DNA of 40,904 nucleotides from Prevotella brunnea (GCF_008016795.1 NZ_SDIK01000024.1:1-40904), one strand, 5' to 3'. Shown: positions 14,427 to 23,176, counted from the first letter of the stretch. Numbers and translations: made by a program. The notes: generated by a model from the letters alone, not told the origin.

Positions 14427-16700
14427 ATGGTGGCAAGAATTTTCACAACGTTATGGTTTGCCTTTGTAGTCTCGTTGATAAGCAGCAACGCACAGAACAG
14501 GATATACGGTACGGTGACCGATCCGTCTGGCTGTCCATTAGCCGGCGTTGACTGCGTATTGGCCAGCTTATCTGACACGGCAGCCATTGCTCACACGTTG
14601 ACGGATTCAAAAGGAACCTTCAGTTTGAATGTAGACGAAGACGGACAGTTCCTGTTGAAATTCTCTTGTTTAGGGTATCGGCCACAACAGCTAACGTGCA
14701 AGCGTGGCGATGTCGGAGTGGTCAAGCTGACAGAAAGCATACAGAACCTTTCAGAGGTCACTGTGTCGGCTCAAGGGCTAAGAAGCTTCGGCAACGCAGA
14801 CATCATCCTGTTAGACAGGCGTGCCAGACAGATGGGAAACAACGCTTTGGAGGCCATCAGTAGCCTGCCGCAATTCAGACTTTCAACAAACAGCGGTGAA
14901 CTGCTGACGGCAGATGGTAAAATTGTCTTGGTGCTGATTGATGGAATCAGGAGGTCGGTACGTGAACTGATGCTGCTCAAAGCCGACGAAATAAAGACCC
15001 TGCACTACTATTCCAATCCGCCTGCAAGGTTTGCGCATGAGAAGATAGGTGCTGTATTAGATGTAGCGACTAAGCGCACCAACAAAAGGCACTATTCACT
15101 ATATCTCGACACCAAAAACAGTATCACCACAGGATATGGTACCAACTTGATTTCCACCAGTTATAGCGATTCGCTCAACAAGGTGTCTGCGGCATATTTT
15201 CTGGACTACAGACATCTTGACCGGAACACCATGGAAAACCGTTATGTCTATCCGGATGTGACGAACGATTACAAGGGTCTGTCGGGTAAATACACTGGTA
15301 CCTACCACATAGGACAATTATTCTATCAGCGTTTCCAAAACAGCAACCTTTTCAATATCACTTTAGAATATCGTAAGTTTCCGGCTACCCAGCAATACAG
15401 TCAACAGCTCTTGCGGACGGGTACATTGGAAGATGCCAACCACAGAAGGCTTCAAAGTGACTTTTCATCCATATCGGCCAACATCTACTTCGGACACACC
15501 TTCCGTAAAGGCAACAGTCTGTCGGTCAATGTGGTGAACACTTATTTCAAATCCAATTCGAACAATAATCTAACAAACACCTCGGGAACGGGAACGTTTA
15601 CCAACGTCGTCGACAACAAGTCTTACTCGCTAATAGCAGAAGCACTTTATACTGACAAACTGTGGCAGGGAAATATACAGATAGGAGCCTACTATCAATA
15701 CAAAAACCTGCGTCAGACAGACGGGGCATCCAATTTGTCGACAGTGAATACGCAAAAGGAATACCTATACGCCGACTACACCAATCAATGGGGGGCATTG
15801 TCCTACAACCTGGGAATCGGTGTGGAGAACAACCGATATAGAACTGCGACGAAGGCAATAGCCAACTACATCCTTATGCGGCCTTCTGTTTCTCTTAATT
15901 ACCAGCTGCACAAACACAGTTCGCTACGCCTGACGTCGTCCATAGCATCTGCGGTTCCTAACGTCGGTCAGCTCACAGATAGTCGTACCGTCGTGGATGA
16001 ACGATTCTATCTACAAGGCAACAGCAGTCTGAAGCCCTACCATTTCTACCGCACCGAACTTAGCTTCCAGTATGCGTCGGCCAATAATATCTGGTTTGTC
16101 AAACCTTCCGTCAGCCATGCCTACTATCCCAGCAAGAATATGACAGTTGTTTCCGCTGACGGTTCGGACTTCGTGAACCAGATTGTGGGCATCCGCCATG
16201 TCAACGAGTATGGCGCATCGCTTGTTCTGAGTTGCAGACCTTTCTCCTGGCTAACTTTGCAGCCTTACTATAACTATCTGTCTTCCAAATACAATACGCC
16301 TAATCAGCGTGTCAACCACAATCTGAACAATGTCGGAATCTCTTGTCAGGTGGTGGCAGGCAAGTGGCAGTTCATTACCAACCACAATCTACCGATGACC
16401 ACTGTTGAAGGTGATGTCTTTGAGAAGATTGGGTATAATGCGAACGCATCCCTTACCTATAAATTAGGTGCAATCACCGTGGGTGCCATGTTCATTTACA
16501 ATCCCGATCCTTCCAGGATTTATGCGGACACTCCTTCATTCCATTTCGTAGAAAAGACCCGATGGGGTAATTTCAAAAATCTTGTGGCACTGACTTTCGT
16601 CTATTCTTTGTCAAAAGGCAATTCACGAAGGCATCTGGGTAAAAACATTAATAATAGAGACAACGACTCCGGTCTTACCAAATACAACACAGCAAAATAA
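14427..16700 (+). CDS. TonB-receptor-like outer membrane beta-barrel protein
   Basis: The 757-residue protein begins with a signal peptide (cleavage likely after SSNAQ), then a carboxypeptidase-regulatory-like domain (~24-105, IYGTVTDPSGCPLAGVDCVLASLSD, LKFSCLGYRPQQ), a plug-like domain (~110-215, LSEVTVSAQGL, VLVLIDGIRR) and a long beta-barrel (~225-757) with alternating aromatic strands. This is the outer-membrane beta-barrel family common in Bacteroidota, related to TonB-dependent receptors. No TonB box is obvious. Placed between maturase and exporter, with the exporter start abutting its stop, it may pass the peptide across the outer membrane or take it back up. Its base composition is richer in G+C than the maturase gene. 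Confidence 0.8.
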   Translation: MVARIFTTLWFAFVVSLISSNAQNRIYGTVTDPSGCPLAGVDCVLASLSDTAAIAHTLTDSKGTFSLNVDEDGQFLLKFSCLGYRPQQLTCKRGDVGVVKLTESIQNLSEVTVSAQGLRSFGNADIILLDRRARQMGNNALEAISSLPQFRLSTNSGELLTADGKIVLVLIDGIRRSVRELMLLKADEIKTLHYYSNPPARFAHEKIGAVLDVATKRTNKRHYSLYLDTKNSITTGYGTNLISTSYSDSLNKVSAAYFLDYRHLDRNTMENRYVYPDVTNDYKGLSGKYTGTYHIGQLFYQRFQNSNLFNITLEYRKFPATQQYSQQLLRTGTLEDANHRRLQSDFSSISANIYFGHTFRKGNSLSVNVVNTYFKSNSNNNLTNTSGTGTFTNVVDNKSYSLIAEALYTDKLWQGNIQIGAYYQYKNLRQTDGASNLSTVNTQKEYLYADYTNQWGALSYNLGIGVENNRYRTATKAIANYILMRPSVSLNYQLHKHSSLRLTSSIASAVPNVGQLTDSRTVVDERFYLQGNSSLKPYHFYRTELSFQYASANNIWFVKPSVSHAYYPSKNMTVVSADGSDFVNQIVGIRHVNEYGASLVLSCRPFSWLTLQPYYNYLSSKYNTPNQRVNHNLNNVGISCQVVAGKWQFITNHNLPMTTVEGDVFEKIGYNANASLTYKLGAITVGAMFIYNPDPSRIYADTPSFHFVEKTRWGNFKNLVALTFVYSLSKGNSRRHLGKNINNRDNDSGLTKYNTAK

Positions 16701-18890
16701 ATGTCCTTTTATTTTTATAGGCAACATGACGCCATGCAGTGTGGGATTGCCTGCATGGCTATGGTCTGTAAGTATTATGGTAGAAAGTGTTCATTTGAAA
16801 CTCTATCAAATACCTGTACTATAACCAATGAGGGTGTTTCAATGCAGGCTTTAAAACAATTGGCAGAAGCCTTAGGTTTTGATGTGCTATGTGGAAAAGC
16901 AAGCTTGTATCAAATAAAAGACATAAATTATCCTTGCTTACTCCATTGGAACCAAAATCATTTTGTTGTACTATACAAAGTTAAAAAGAACGGATTCTAC
17001 ATTGCAGACCCTGCAAAAGGGCATGTAAAATACGACCTCGAAGTATTTAAGAAGCATTGGGTCAGCACTCAATCGGACGGTGAGGAGAAAGGAATAGTCA
17101 TGTTCTTGGAACCCACACCAGCATTTTATGAAAAGCAGATGGAGGAACAGCCAACAGAGGAACGCTCGTTCAGATTCCTCTTTGGCTACATCAAGCAATA
17201 TCGCAAGTACTTCGGGCAGATTGTCTTAGGTTTGCTCGTGGGCAGTTTGTTACAGCTTATTCTGCCTTTCCTCACCCAGTCTATCGTGGATGTGGGCATC
17301 AAAAACCAGAATATCGGTTTTATATGGCTGATACTCTTAGGACAACTGATGCTTACCGTGAGCCGTACTGCCATCGACTTTATTCGCCGTTGGCTGTTGC
17401 TGCACATCTCGCTGCGCATCAACATCTCATTGGTAAGCGACTTCTTCATCAAGCTCTTAAAGCTGCCGATGTCATTCTTCGATACCAAACTGATGGGCGA
17501 CCTCATGCAGCGTATGGGCGACCACAGTAGGGTGAACACGTTTCTGACGCAACAGACGCTCAGTATCGTGTTCTCACTCTTCACCTTTGTGGTGTTCAGC
17601 ATCGTACTGCTATCCTATAATTGGCTCGTCTTTGCCATCTTCATGCTCGGCAGTCTGCTTTATGGCGGTTGGCTTGCACTCTTCCTCAGGCGCAGAAAGG
17701 TACTTGACTACGAACTCTTTGAGCAGCAAGCCATCAACAACAACAAGACCTACGAGTTTATCACCTCCATGCAGGAGATAAAGCTCCAAGACTGCGAGCA
17801 GCGCAGACGCTGGGAATGGGAGGACGTGCAGGCAGACCTCTTTGGAGTGCAGATGAAATCGTTGAAACTCCAACAGACACAAGAGGCAGGCAGCATCTTC
17901 ATCAATGAACTGAAAAACATCGTCATCACGGTGGTCGCAGCAACAGCCGTCATTCATGGACAACTCACGCTGGGTATGATGCTTGCCGTGCAGTATATCA
18001 TTGGGCAACTCAACTCACCTGTCGAGCAGTTGATGAGTTTCTTCTATTCGGTGCAGGATGTAAAGATAAGCCTTGAACGTATCAATGAAATCCACCGTAT
18101 GGATGATGAGAACGGAAAGCAAGGATTGGAAACAGCAGTGAAAGAAGAAAACGAAGGCATAGACCTTGAAAACGTAAACTTCAAATACGACCCTCACGCA
18201 CTGAAAACTATTATAGATGATGTTAGTCTCACTATCCCCAAAGGTAAGGTAACAGCCATTGTGGGCGCATCGGGCAGCGGTAAAACAACGCTCATCAAAC
18301 TCATGTTAGGCTATTACCCCGTATTGGGAGGTCAAATAACTATTGGCGGAACAGATGTAAACGCACTTAATAAGAAATGGTGGCGCAGGCAATGTGGCGT
18401 GGTGATGCAAGACGGTGTGATATTCTCCGAGAGTATAGCAAGGAACATTGCCGTAGATGACGGCGAGATTGACAAGGAGCGATTGCAGAAAGCTGCTGAA
18501 ATAGCTTGTATTCATGACTATGCAATGGGACTGCCCTTAAAATACAACACTAAGATCGGTCGCGATGGCGTTGGTTTGAGTCAAGGACAGAAACAGCGTA
18601 TCCTGATAGCAAGGGCAGTGTATAAGAATCCCGACTATATCTTTCTTGACGAAGCCACCAACTCGCTCGATGCCAACAATGAGCGTATGATAGTAGAACA
18701 TCTTGATGAGTTCTACAAAGGCAAGACGGTGGTTATCGTGGCACACCGCCTAAGTACGGTGAAGAATGCTGATCAGATAGTGGTATTGGATAAAGGCAAG
18801 GTGGTAGAAATTGGCAACCACGAAGCACTCACAGCAAAGCGGGGTGCATACTATAACCTCGTAAAAAATCAGTTAGAATTAGGCAACTAA
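16701..18890 (+). CDS. Peptidase-containing ABC exporter (C39 domain)
   Basis: The 729-residue protein combines three domains. Residues 1-135 are a C39 peptidase with catalytic Cys14 (MQCGIAC), His87 (NQNHFVVL) and Asp103 (IADP), which cleaves leaders after double glycine. Residues ~165-440 are six membrane helices of an ABC exporter. Residues ~490-729 are the nucleotide-binding domain: Walker A GASGSGKTTLIKLM, signature GLSQGQKQRILIARA, Walker B YIFLDEATNSLDA. It would cut the precursor after KGG and export the core. It starts directly at the stop of the outer membrane gene. The first ~430 bases look more AT-rich than the rest, possibly a mosaic. Confidence 0.92.
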   Translation: MSFYFYRQHDAMQCGIACMAMVCKYYGRKCSFETLSNTCTITNEGVSMQALKQLAEALGFDVLCGKASLYQIKDINYPCLLHWNQNHFVVLYKVKKNGFYIADPAKGHVKYDLEVFKKHWVSTQSDGEEKGIVMFLEPTPAFYEKQMEEQPTEERSFRFLFGYIKQYRKYFGQIVLGLLVGSLLQLILPFLTQSIVDVGIKNQNIGFIWLILLGQLMLTVSRTAIDFIRRWLLLHISLRINISLVSDFFIKLLKLPMSFFDTKLMGDLMQRMGDHSRVNTFLTQQTLSIVFSLFTFVVFSIVLLSYNWLVFAIFMLGSLLYGGWLALFLRRRKVLDYELFEQQAINNNKTYEFITSMQEIKLQDCEQRRRWEWEDVQADLFGVQMKSLKLQQTQEAGSIFINELKNIVITVVAATAVIHGQLTLGMMLAVQYIIGQLNSPVEQLMSFFYSVQDVKISLERINEIHRMDDENGKQGLETAVKEENEGIDLENVNFKYDPHALKTIIDDVSLTIPKGKVTAIVGASGSGKTTLIKLMLGYYPVLGGQITIGGTDVNALNKKWWRRQCGVVMQDGVIFSESIARNIAVDDGEIDKERLQKAAEIACIHDYAMGLPLKYNTKIGRDGVGLSQGQKQRILIARAVYKNPDYIFLDEATNSLDANNERMIVEHLDEFYKGKTVVIVAHRLSTVKNADQIVVLDKGKVVEIGNHEALTAKRGAYYNLVKNQLELGN

Positions 18891-18907
18891 CAGCAGAAAG
18901 GAATATT

Positions 18908-19387
18908 ATGGCAGACAACGAGATAGAACTCCGCAGCGAGAAAGTAAGGCATATCATTGGCGAGATACCGTCAAGGATTGTCCGTTATGGTATCACGATA
19001 ATCACCATTGTGATATTGGGACTATTGGTGGGCGCATATTTTATACCTTATCCCGAAACCATCAGTGCAAAGGTGCAGATGACAAATGCCCATCAAGGCA
19101 CAATAACCGTTCCCTATAAATACGTGAATACGATAGCAAGAGGAATGACAGCGAACATCGAAGTTGAGGGTTACGATGCAGAAACATACGGAGTTGCAAA
19201 TGGTGTAATAACAGCCACATCGCATACACCCCGACAAACGGCAGAAGGCAGCGTATTCACGGCACAGGTAAGGATAACGGATTGCAGGTATAAAATTATC
19301 AGCGGAATGGTGGGCACGGCATCTATACTTATAAGCAATGAAAGCGTGCTCCAGAGGATAGTCAAGCAAATAACAAATAGCATATAA
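18908..19387 (+). CDS. Short HlyD-type periplasmic adaptor
   Basis: The product has only 159 residues, whereas HlyD/MFP adaptors normally have about 350-450. Residues 1-55 are a typical N-terminus (SEKVRHIIGEIPSRIVRYG, one membrane helix ~26-46, then IPYPETISAKVQMT). The C-terminal half (GMTANIEVEGYDAETYGVANGVITATS) matches the last beta-barrel domain of Bacteroidota HlyD proteins. The usual lipoyl and coiled-coil hairpin domains between them are missing. The reading frame is intact and starts 17 bases after the exporter with a GAAAGGAATATT leader. It may be a natural mini-adaptor or an in-frame deletion product. It would link the C39 exporter to the periplasm. Confidence 0.75.
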   Translation: MADNEIELRSEKVRHIIGEIPSRIVRYGITIITIVILGLLVGAYFIPYPETISAKVQMTNAHQGTITVPYKYVNTIARGMTANIEVEGYDAETYGVANGVITATSHTPRQTAEGSVFTAQVRITDCRYKIISGMVGTASILISNESVLQRIVKQITNSI

Positions 19388-19409
19388 TTCCCTTTTTAAC
19401 CGTAATGAA

Positions 19410-19498
19410 GCAGTGAAAGAAGAAAGGCAAATGTAGTTACTGCGTAGTACAATTATTTTGAGCAGCCAACTACACGTTAATCCTTTCTCTTTCACCGC
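19410..19498. repeat. Long nested inverted repeat after the RiPP operon
   Basis: GCAGTGAAAGAAGAAAGG (19410-19427) pairs imperfectly with CCTTTCTCTTTCACCGC (19482-19498), and TGTAGTT (19432-19438) pairs with AACTACA (19468-19474) inside it. A third copy, CGGTGAAAGAAAAAGG, lies near 19535. It sits between the exporter operon and the convergent integrase operon and may end both transcripts. Confidence 0.45.
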
Positions 19499-19561
19499 TT
19501 TAACTCTTATTGTAGTAATGTAGTAAGATATAATCGGTGAAAGAAAAAGGAAATATATTCA

Positions 19562-19978
19562 TTAGTTCTTGGTATTGCCTAACAGGAAGATTGGCGTTAC
19601 AATGGCAGACTCTGTCTGCAATCTTCTACTGATGTACTTTCTGAATAAATGCGCTTCCATGCTGTCCAATAGAAAGGACAGGGCAATGATTGTTGAGAGC
19701 GGATAAAGTGATGCATAACCAACACACTCTCTACCATTGATAACTTCTTCTTGGCCTGCACCCCTTTCATCGGGATGCAAGTTGGAAGATTTTATTATCG
19801 CTTGAAGCCTATGATTGAGTTTTCTCCACGTCACACCGAAGAACCTCGCAAGTTCTCCCTCCGTCATGGCAATCTCGCCTTTACCCTTGTGGACAACCTG
19901 CATATTACTCCCCCAATCAAAGTAACTGCGATGATTGTACGTGCTATTTTTGCTCTTTGAATTATTGCTTGCTTTCAT
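19562..19978 (-). CDS. Small conserved-looking protein of the integrase operon
   Basis: The 138-residue protein overlaps the stop of the inner integrase gene by 4 bases, so it is translationally coupled to it. Residues ~35-60 (GEIAMTEGELARFFGVTWRKLNHRLQAII) look like a helix-turn-helix, suggesting DNA binding. The position after two tyrosine recombinases recalls the third gene (tnpC-like) of Tn4555-type elements, but I cannot confirm homology. It may be a directionality or accessory factor. The C-terminal half (residues ~80-138) has a hydrophobic helix (LSTIIALSFLLDSM) and no known motif. Confidence 0.6.
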   Translation of the reverse strand: MKASNNSKSKNSTYNHRSYFDWGSNMQVVHKGKGEIAMTEGELARFFGVTWRKLNHRLQAIIKSSNLHPDERGAGQEEVINGRECVGYASLYPLSTIIALSFLLDSMEAHLFRKYISRRLQTESAIVTPIFLLGNTKN

Positions 19979-21270
19979 GCCGTTTCCTCCATTTTACAGG
20001 TTGCAAAATCCGAAGGTTCACAAGCCTCTCTCTCCGCAATTTCTTTCTCTTTTGCAGATTGCTTGGCAATGAGCCTGTCCATATCCTCCGAAATCTTCCT
20101 GTCCGTCACCTGCGCGTAAATCTGCGTGCTTGATATGGAGGCGTGCCCCATCATCTTGGCAATGCTCTCAATGGGTATTCCTGCACTTAAACTCATTGTA
20201 CCGAAAGTGTGCCTTGCCATATGATAGGACAACCGTTCTCTGATACCGCAAGCCTTGCCCACAATGCACAGGTTCTTGCCCATTACGCTACGGCTGCAAC
20301 TACGGGGGAAGACAAGGCTGTCGCCTTTTTCTTTCACCGTCTGCAGTTCTTCGTTTCCCTCCTGTTCTTCCCAACAATGGCGGATAATGGCCTCCGCTAT
20401 TGGATGCAGCGGCACAACGAACTCCACCTTTGTCTTTTGACGTTCCTTTCGGATATACTTCCTCCCGCCCGCTGCCGTTTGGATATGCCCATATTGCAGA
20501 GTTTCCATATCAGCGATTGCCAGTCCCGTAAGACAGGAAAAGACGAACATCAGCCTTGCCAATTCCGCCTCGCTGTCATTCATTTTCATTGTCGCAAGTT
20601 TAGCAACTTCACTCTTTTGCAGGAAGCGTATCTTCTTTTCTTCTTTCTCATACTTGGCATGCTCAAAAGGATTGCAGCGAATAATCCTCTTGCTGACCGC
20701 ACGGAACATCAGCCTGCTCAGCCAGCAGAGATAGTTGTTGATGGTCGTTCCCTTTAATCCGCGCTTTTTGAGAAAGAAGCGATATTCCTCAAACAAGTCC
20801 TCCGTAATGGTGGAAATGGATATGTCCTGCAATCCTTTATCTTCCACAAACTCACGGAGGTTCTTGTCAGAATGGGACAGATTCAGATAAGTTCCCTCCG
20901 CCCTTGACTTTCCAACGCTTTCCTTGAGTGCTTGCAGCTCCGCCCTGCTCATGGCAAGGAGGGTTGACGGATTCTCTGTTATGCCTTGCAGGTGGTTCTT
21001 GATAAGTTCAGCACTTACCACTCCGTCCCTTGTCAGTATATCCTGATAGGTCTTTTCCACAATTTCCCTGAACTCATGGAGTCTTTGATTGGTTTTCCTG
21101 TCTGTCGTCAAGCCCTGCTTGGTGTTCCACTCGGAGGGATTGCATTCTTCGCCCGTGGTAATGGTTGTGCTTTTTCCGTCTATGGTGATACGGCATAGAA
21201 TGGCGGTATTGCCATCTGCCTTAATTTTCTGTCTGTTGATATAGAACATTATCTTGAATGTACTTCTCAT
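19975..21270 (-). CDS. Tyrosine recombinase/integrase (inner)
   Basis: The 431-residue protein has an N-terminal arm-binding domain (FYINRQKIKADGNTAILCRI), a SAM-like core-binding domain (~110-210), and a catalytic domain with HMARHTFGTMSLSAGIPIESIAKMMGHASISSTQIYAQV holding His, Arg, His and the nucleophile Tyr. At the place of the first catalytic Arg it reads CLTGLAIADM, that is Ala instead of Arg, as also known for IntDOT-type enzymes, which lack this Arg. It lies 64 bases downstream of the outer integrase gene on the same strand, so the two are probably transcribed together. It would act in integration or excision of this element. Confidence 0.88.
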   Translation of the reverse strand: MRSTFKIMFYINRQKIKADGNTAILCRITIDGKSTTITTGEECNPSEWNTKQGLTTDRKTNQRLHEFREIVEKTYQDILTRDGVVSAELIKNHLQGITENPSTLLAMSRAELQALKESVGKSRAEGTYLNLSHSDKNLREFVEDKGLQDISISTITEDLFEEYRFFLKKRGLKGTTINNYLCWLSRLMFRAVSKRIIRCNPFEHAKYEKEEKKIRFLQKSEVAKLATMKMNDSEAELARLMFVFSCLTGLAIADMETLQYGHIQTAAGGRKYIRKERQKTKVEFVVPLHPIAEAIIRHCWEEQEGNEELQTVKEKGDSLVFPRSCSRSVMGKNLCIVGKACGIRERLSYHMARHTFGTMSLSAGIPIESIAKMMGHASISSTQIYAQVTDRKISEDMDRLIAKQSAKEKEIAEREACEPSDFATCKMEETA

Positions 21271-21334
21271 TGTCTTGATGCTTTAATGTTTTGATTGATT
21301 GGATGAAAAAAAATAAGATGATGAGACTTTATCG

Positions 21335-22564
21335 TTAGATAGTCAGCTGCATATCACCTGTAAAAGAGAGGAAAAGGTCGAACTCCTCAAAAAGTTTCAG
21401 TGGAGTTACTTTGGCATAGCGTTCCGTCATGCTTATGTTGGAATGTCCCAGCATCTTGCTTACCGTTTCAATAGGCACACCCTGTTCAAGCGTGATGAGT
21501 GTTGCAAAGGTGTGCCTTGCGGTATGAGTGGTAAATGGAAACGATATGCCTGCACGAAGCCGCAGGGCTTTCAGACAGGTCTGATAGCTCTTGTACTTGA
21601 TATAGGGAAGCAGTGTTTCCCTTTCATCGCAGTGAAACCTCTCTATCAGCCTAATGGCTTCGGGCAATAACTTGATACGGCAGGGTACGCCTGTCTTGTG
21701 GCGGTTGAATTTCAGCCACATTTTGCCTTCATCATCACGGACAAGGTGGGACTTGCTCAGTTCCATCAGGTCGCAATAGGCTGCACCAACATAGCAGGCA
21801 AAGAGGAATATGTCCCTTGCCGTTTCCATTTCTTCCTCCAAATCCTCAAAGCAGAGAGCCTTCAGCTTTTCCAACGCTTCCTTGTCGAGTGCCTTGGGGA
21901 GTTTCTTGTTGCCCTTTGATATCTTAACCTTGTCAAAAAGGAGCGTGTCTGCCAATCCCTCACGGTATGCCAATCTGCATACCGTCTTCAAATGCGTGGC
22001 TACATTATAGAACGTGCTTTCCTGAAAACCACACTCACCTAAGAAATACTGCTGGAACTCATGGATAAAATCCTCTGTAAGTTGCGAGAATGCCAAGTCC
22101 GAAACCTTGTACTTCCGTTGAATAAACTTCTGTAAATGTATCCGGGTGGAGTGGTAGCCGTGTATGGCTCCTTCCTTGATGTCTATACCTACATGGTTTT
22201 CTTTTTCCTTGATGAGTATGTCCAGCCTTTCGATGAGCATGCACCGTGTCTGCACGCTGCCCTGAAACTGCTCCTTCACATCGGTTGCGTCAAACGGGCA
22301 TCCTTTGGAGAGCAGGGACTGATAAGCAGACTGAACGGACAGCAACAGGTTTTCCAACCTGCTGTTCACTTCCACCGCCTCACGGCTCTTTCCGTCCATT
22401 CGGCTCTCACGGGGATTCCACAAATCGGGATTGCAGGAGAGTTTGCAACTGAACTGGGCAATGGAACGGTCGATGGTTATCCGCCCCATAATCGGGGCTT
22501 TGCCCGACTTGTCAAGACCGCTCTTTTTGAGGTAGAGCAACACCTTCATTTTTCCTTGTTTCAT
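21335..22564 (-). CDS. Tyrosine recombinase/integrase (outer, at element end)
   Basis: The 409-residue protein again has the Bacteroidota integrase layout: N-terminal VLLYLKKSGLDKSGKAPIMGRI, core-binding domain (~115-215), catalytic domain with TTHTARHTFATLITLEQGVPIETVSKMLGHSNISMTERYAKV, including the HxxRH box and Tyr. The first Arg position reads CYVGAAYCDL, so it is also not Arg. As the outermost gene, transcribed away from the right end, with GTTACC repeats directly upstream, it is the best candidate for the main integrase. Tandem recombinases of this type occur in Tn4555-like and related mobilizable transposons. Confidence 0.88.
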   Translation of the reverse strand: MKQGKMKVLLYLKKSGLDKSGKAPIMGRITIDRSIAQFSCKLSCNPDLWNPRESRMDGKSREAVEVNSRLENLLLSVQSAYQSLLSKGCPFDATDVKEQFQGSVQTRCMLIERLDILIKEKENHVGIDIKEGAIHGYHSTRIHLQKFIQRKYKVSDLAFSQLTEDFIHEFQQYFLGECGFQESTFYNVATHLKTVCRLAYREGLADTLLFDKVKISKGNKKLPKALDKEALEKLKALCFEDLEEEMETARDIFLFACYVGAAYCDLMELSKSHLVRDDEGKMWLKFNRHKTGVPCRIKLLPEAIRLIERFHCDERETLLPYIKYKSYQTCLKALRLRAGISFPFTTHTARHTFATLITLEQGVPIETVSKMLGHSNISMTERYAKVTPLKLFEEFDLFLSFTGDMQLTI

Positions 22565-22587
22565 ACGCTTTAATTTCTGTGGGCAAA

Positions 22588-22727
22588 GTTACCCGAATTA
22601 AAGCGTTCCTCACTTACGCAGAAAACTGCCGACCGAAGCAACAGCCACACGAGCGAAAATAATTCAGTTACCGAATATTACTCCATCGTTACCTATGCTA
22701 GAATCGGGTAACGTTCTGGTAACTGAA
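22588..22727. repeat. GTTACC repeats, nested inverted repeats at element end (candidate integrase sites)
   Basis: GTTACC occurs at 22588-22593, 22667-22672 (in TTCAGTTACC) and 22688-22693, and as its complement GGTAAC at 22707-22712 and 22718-22723 (in GGTAACTGAA). TTCAGTTACC/GGTAACTGAA are perfect 10-bp inverted copies enclosing CGTTACC/GGTAACG. Repeated short sites upstream of an integrase gene fit arm-type or core binding sites. Confidence 0.5.
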
Positions 22728-22884
22728 CTTCTGCCTAAATCTGCATATTGCTGCCCTTTTTGAAAGAGGCAGTTTTATGCAAATTGTTCCGTTTCCTGCT
22801 TATTATCAGTCAGTTTACACCAACTTCGATTTTACTTCATTTTCTTTGATTAGTTGCACTCCAATTCATGACCTTTTGCATTGC

Positions 22885-22921
22885 AAAAGCTTACCTTTTG
22901 GACAGCAAAAGGTAAGCTTTA
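22885..22921. repeat. Two units of a 15-bp palindromic repeat with 22-bp period
   Basis: AAAAGCTTACCTTTT (22885) and AAAAGGTAAGCTTT (22907) are inverted versions of one unit, starting 22 bases apart with spacer GGACAGC. The same unit occurs three times at 34137-34195. Confidence 0.7.
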
Positions 22922-23137
22922 GACAGATGAATGAAGAAAATTTAGGACATTATCGAACTTTTCTCATGTCTTGGGGGAAGGATTTTTGTGTTTTCAACGA
23001 CCCGACTAAACAAAGAATATGCTTGTCTTTTGTCTTGTCTCGGACAGGCGCAGGTGGTGATATAAGTTCATTGCGTATGGTTTTTAGTCAGTAAACAGCT
23101 GAATAACAAACCCATATAATTGAATATTTCTAATGGT

Positions 23138-23176
23138 AGTCATTAGAAAAAAGAACTAAAGTGGTTTCTAATGACT
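23138..23176. repeat. Hairpin upstream of mfd
   Basis: AGTCATTAGAAA (23138-23149) and TTTCTAATGACT (23165-23176) are perfect 12-bp inverted copies with a 15-base loop. No T run follows, so it may be a binding site or remnant rather than a terminator. Confidence 0.5.

Larger units (their letters stand above)
1..22750. mobile_element. Integrative/mobilizable element, right part (left end outside window, right limit approximate)
   Basis: The left block (DUF3408 protein, CHC2/Toprim primase, VirE/VapE-like helicase, two small HTH proteins) and the right block (small ORF, two tandem tyrosine recombinases) are families that travel together in Bacteroidota mobilizable and conjugative transposons; the layout recalls Tn4555-like elements. 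Between them lies cargo: a radical-SAM RiPP cluster and a captured YcaO-containing transposon. No relaxase is visible and would have to lie left of base 1. The right end is inferred to be just beyond the outer integrase, near repeated GTTACC sites at 22588-22727, because the chromosomal mfd gene starts at 23339. The exact attachment core cannot be seen since only one end is in the window. Confidence 0.75.

Noticed and set aside
22777..23094. Plus-strand ORF of 105 residues between integrase and mfd
   Set aside because: It runs through the 22-bp-period palindromic repeats, shows no domain pattern and has no good promoter or ribosome site.
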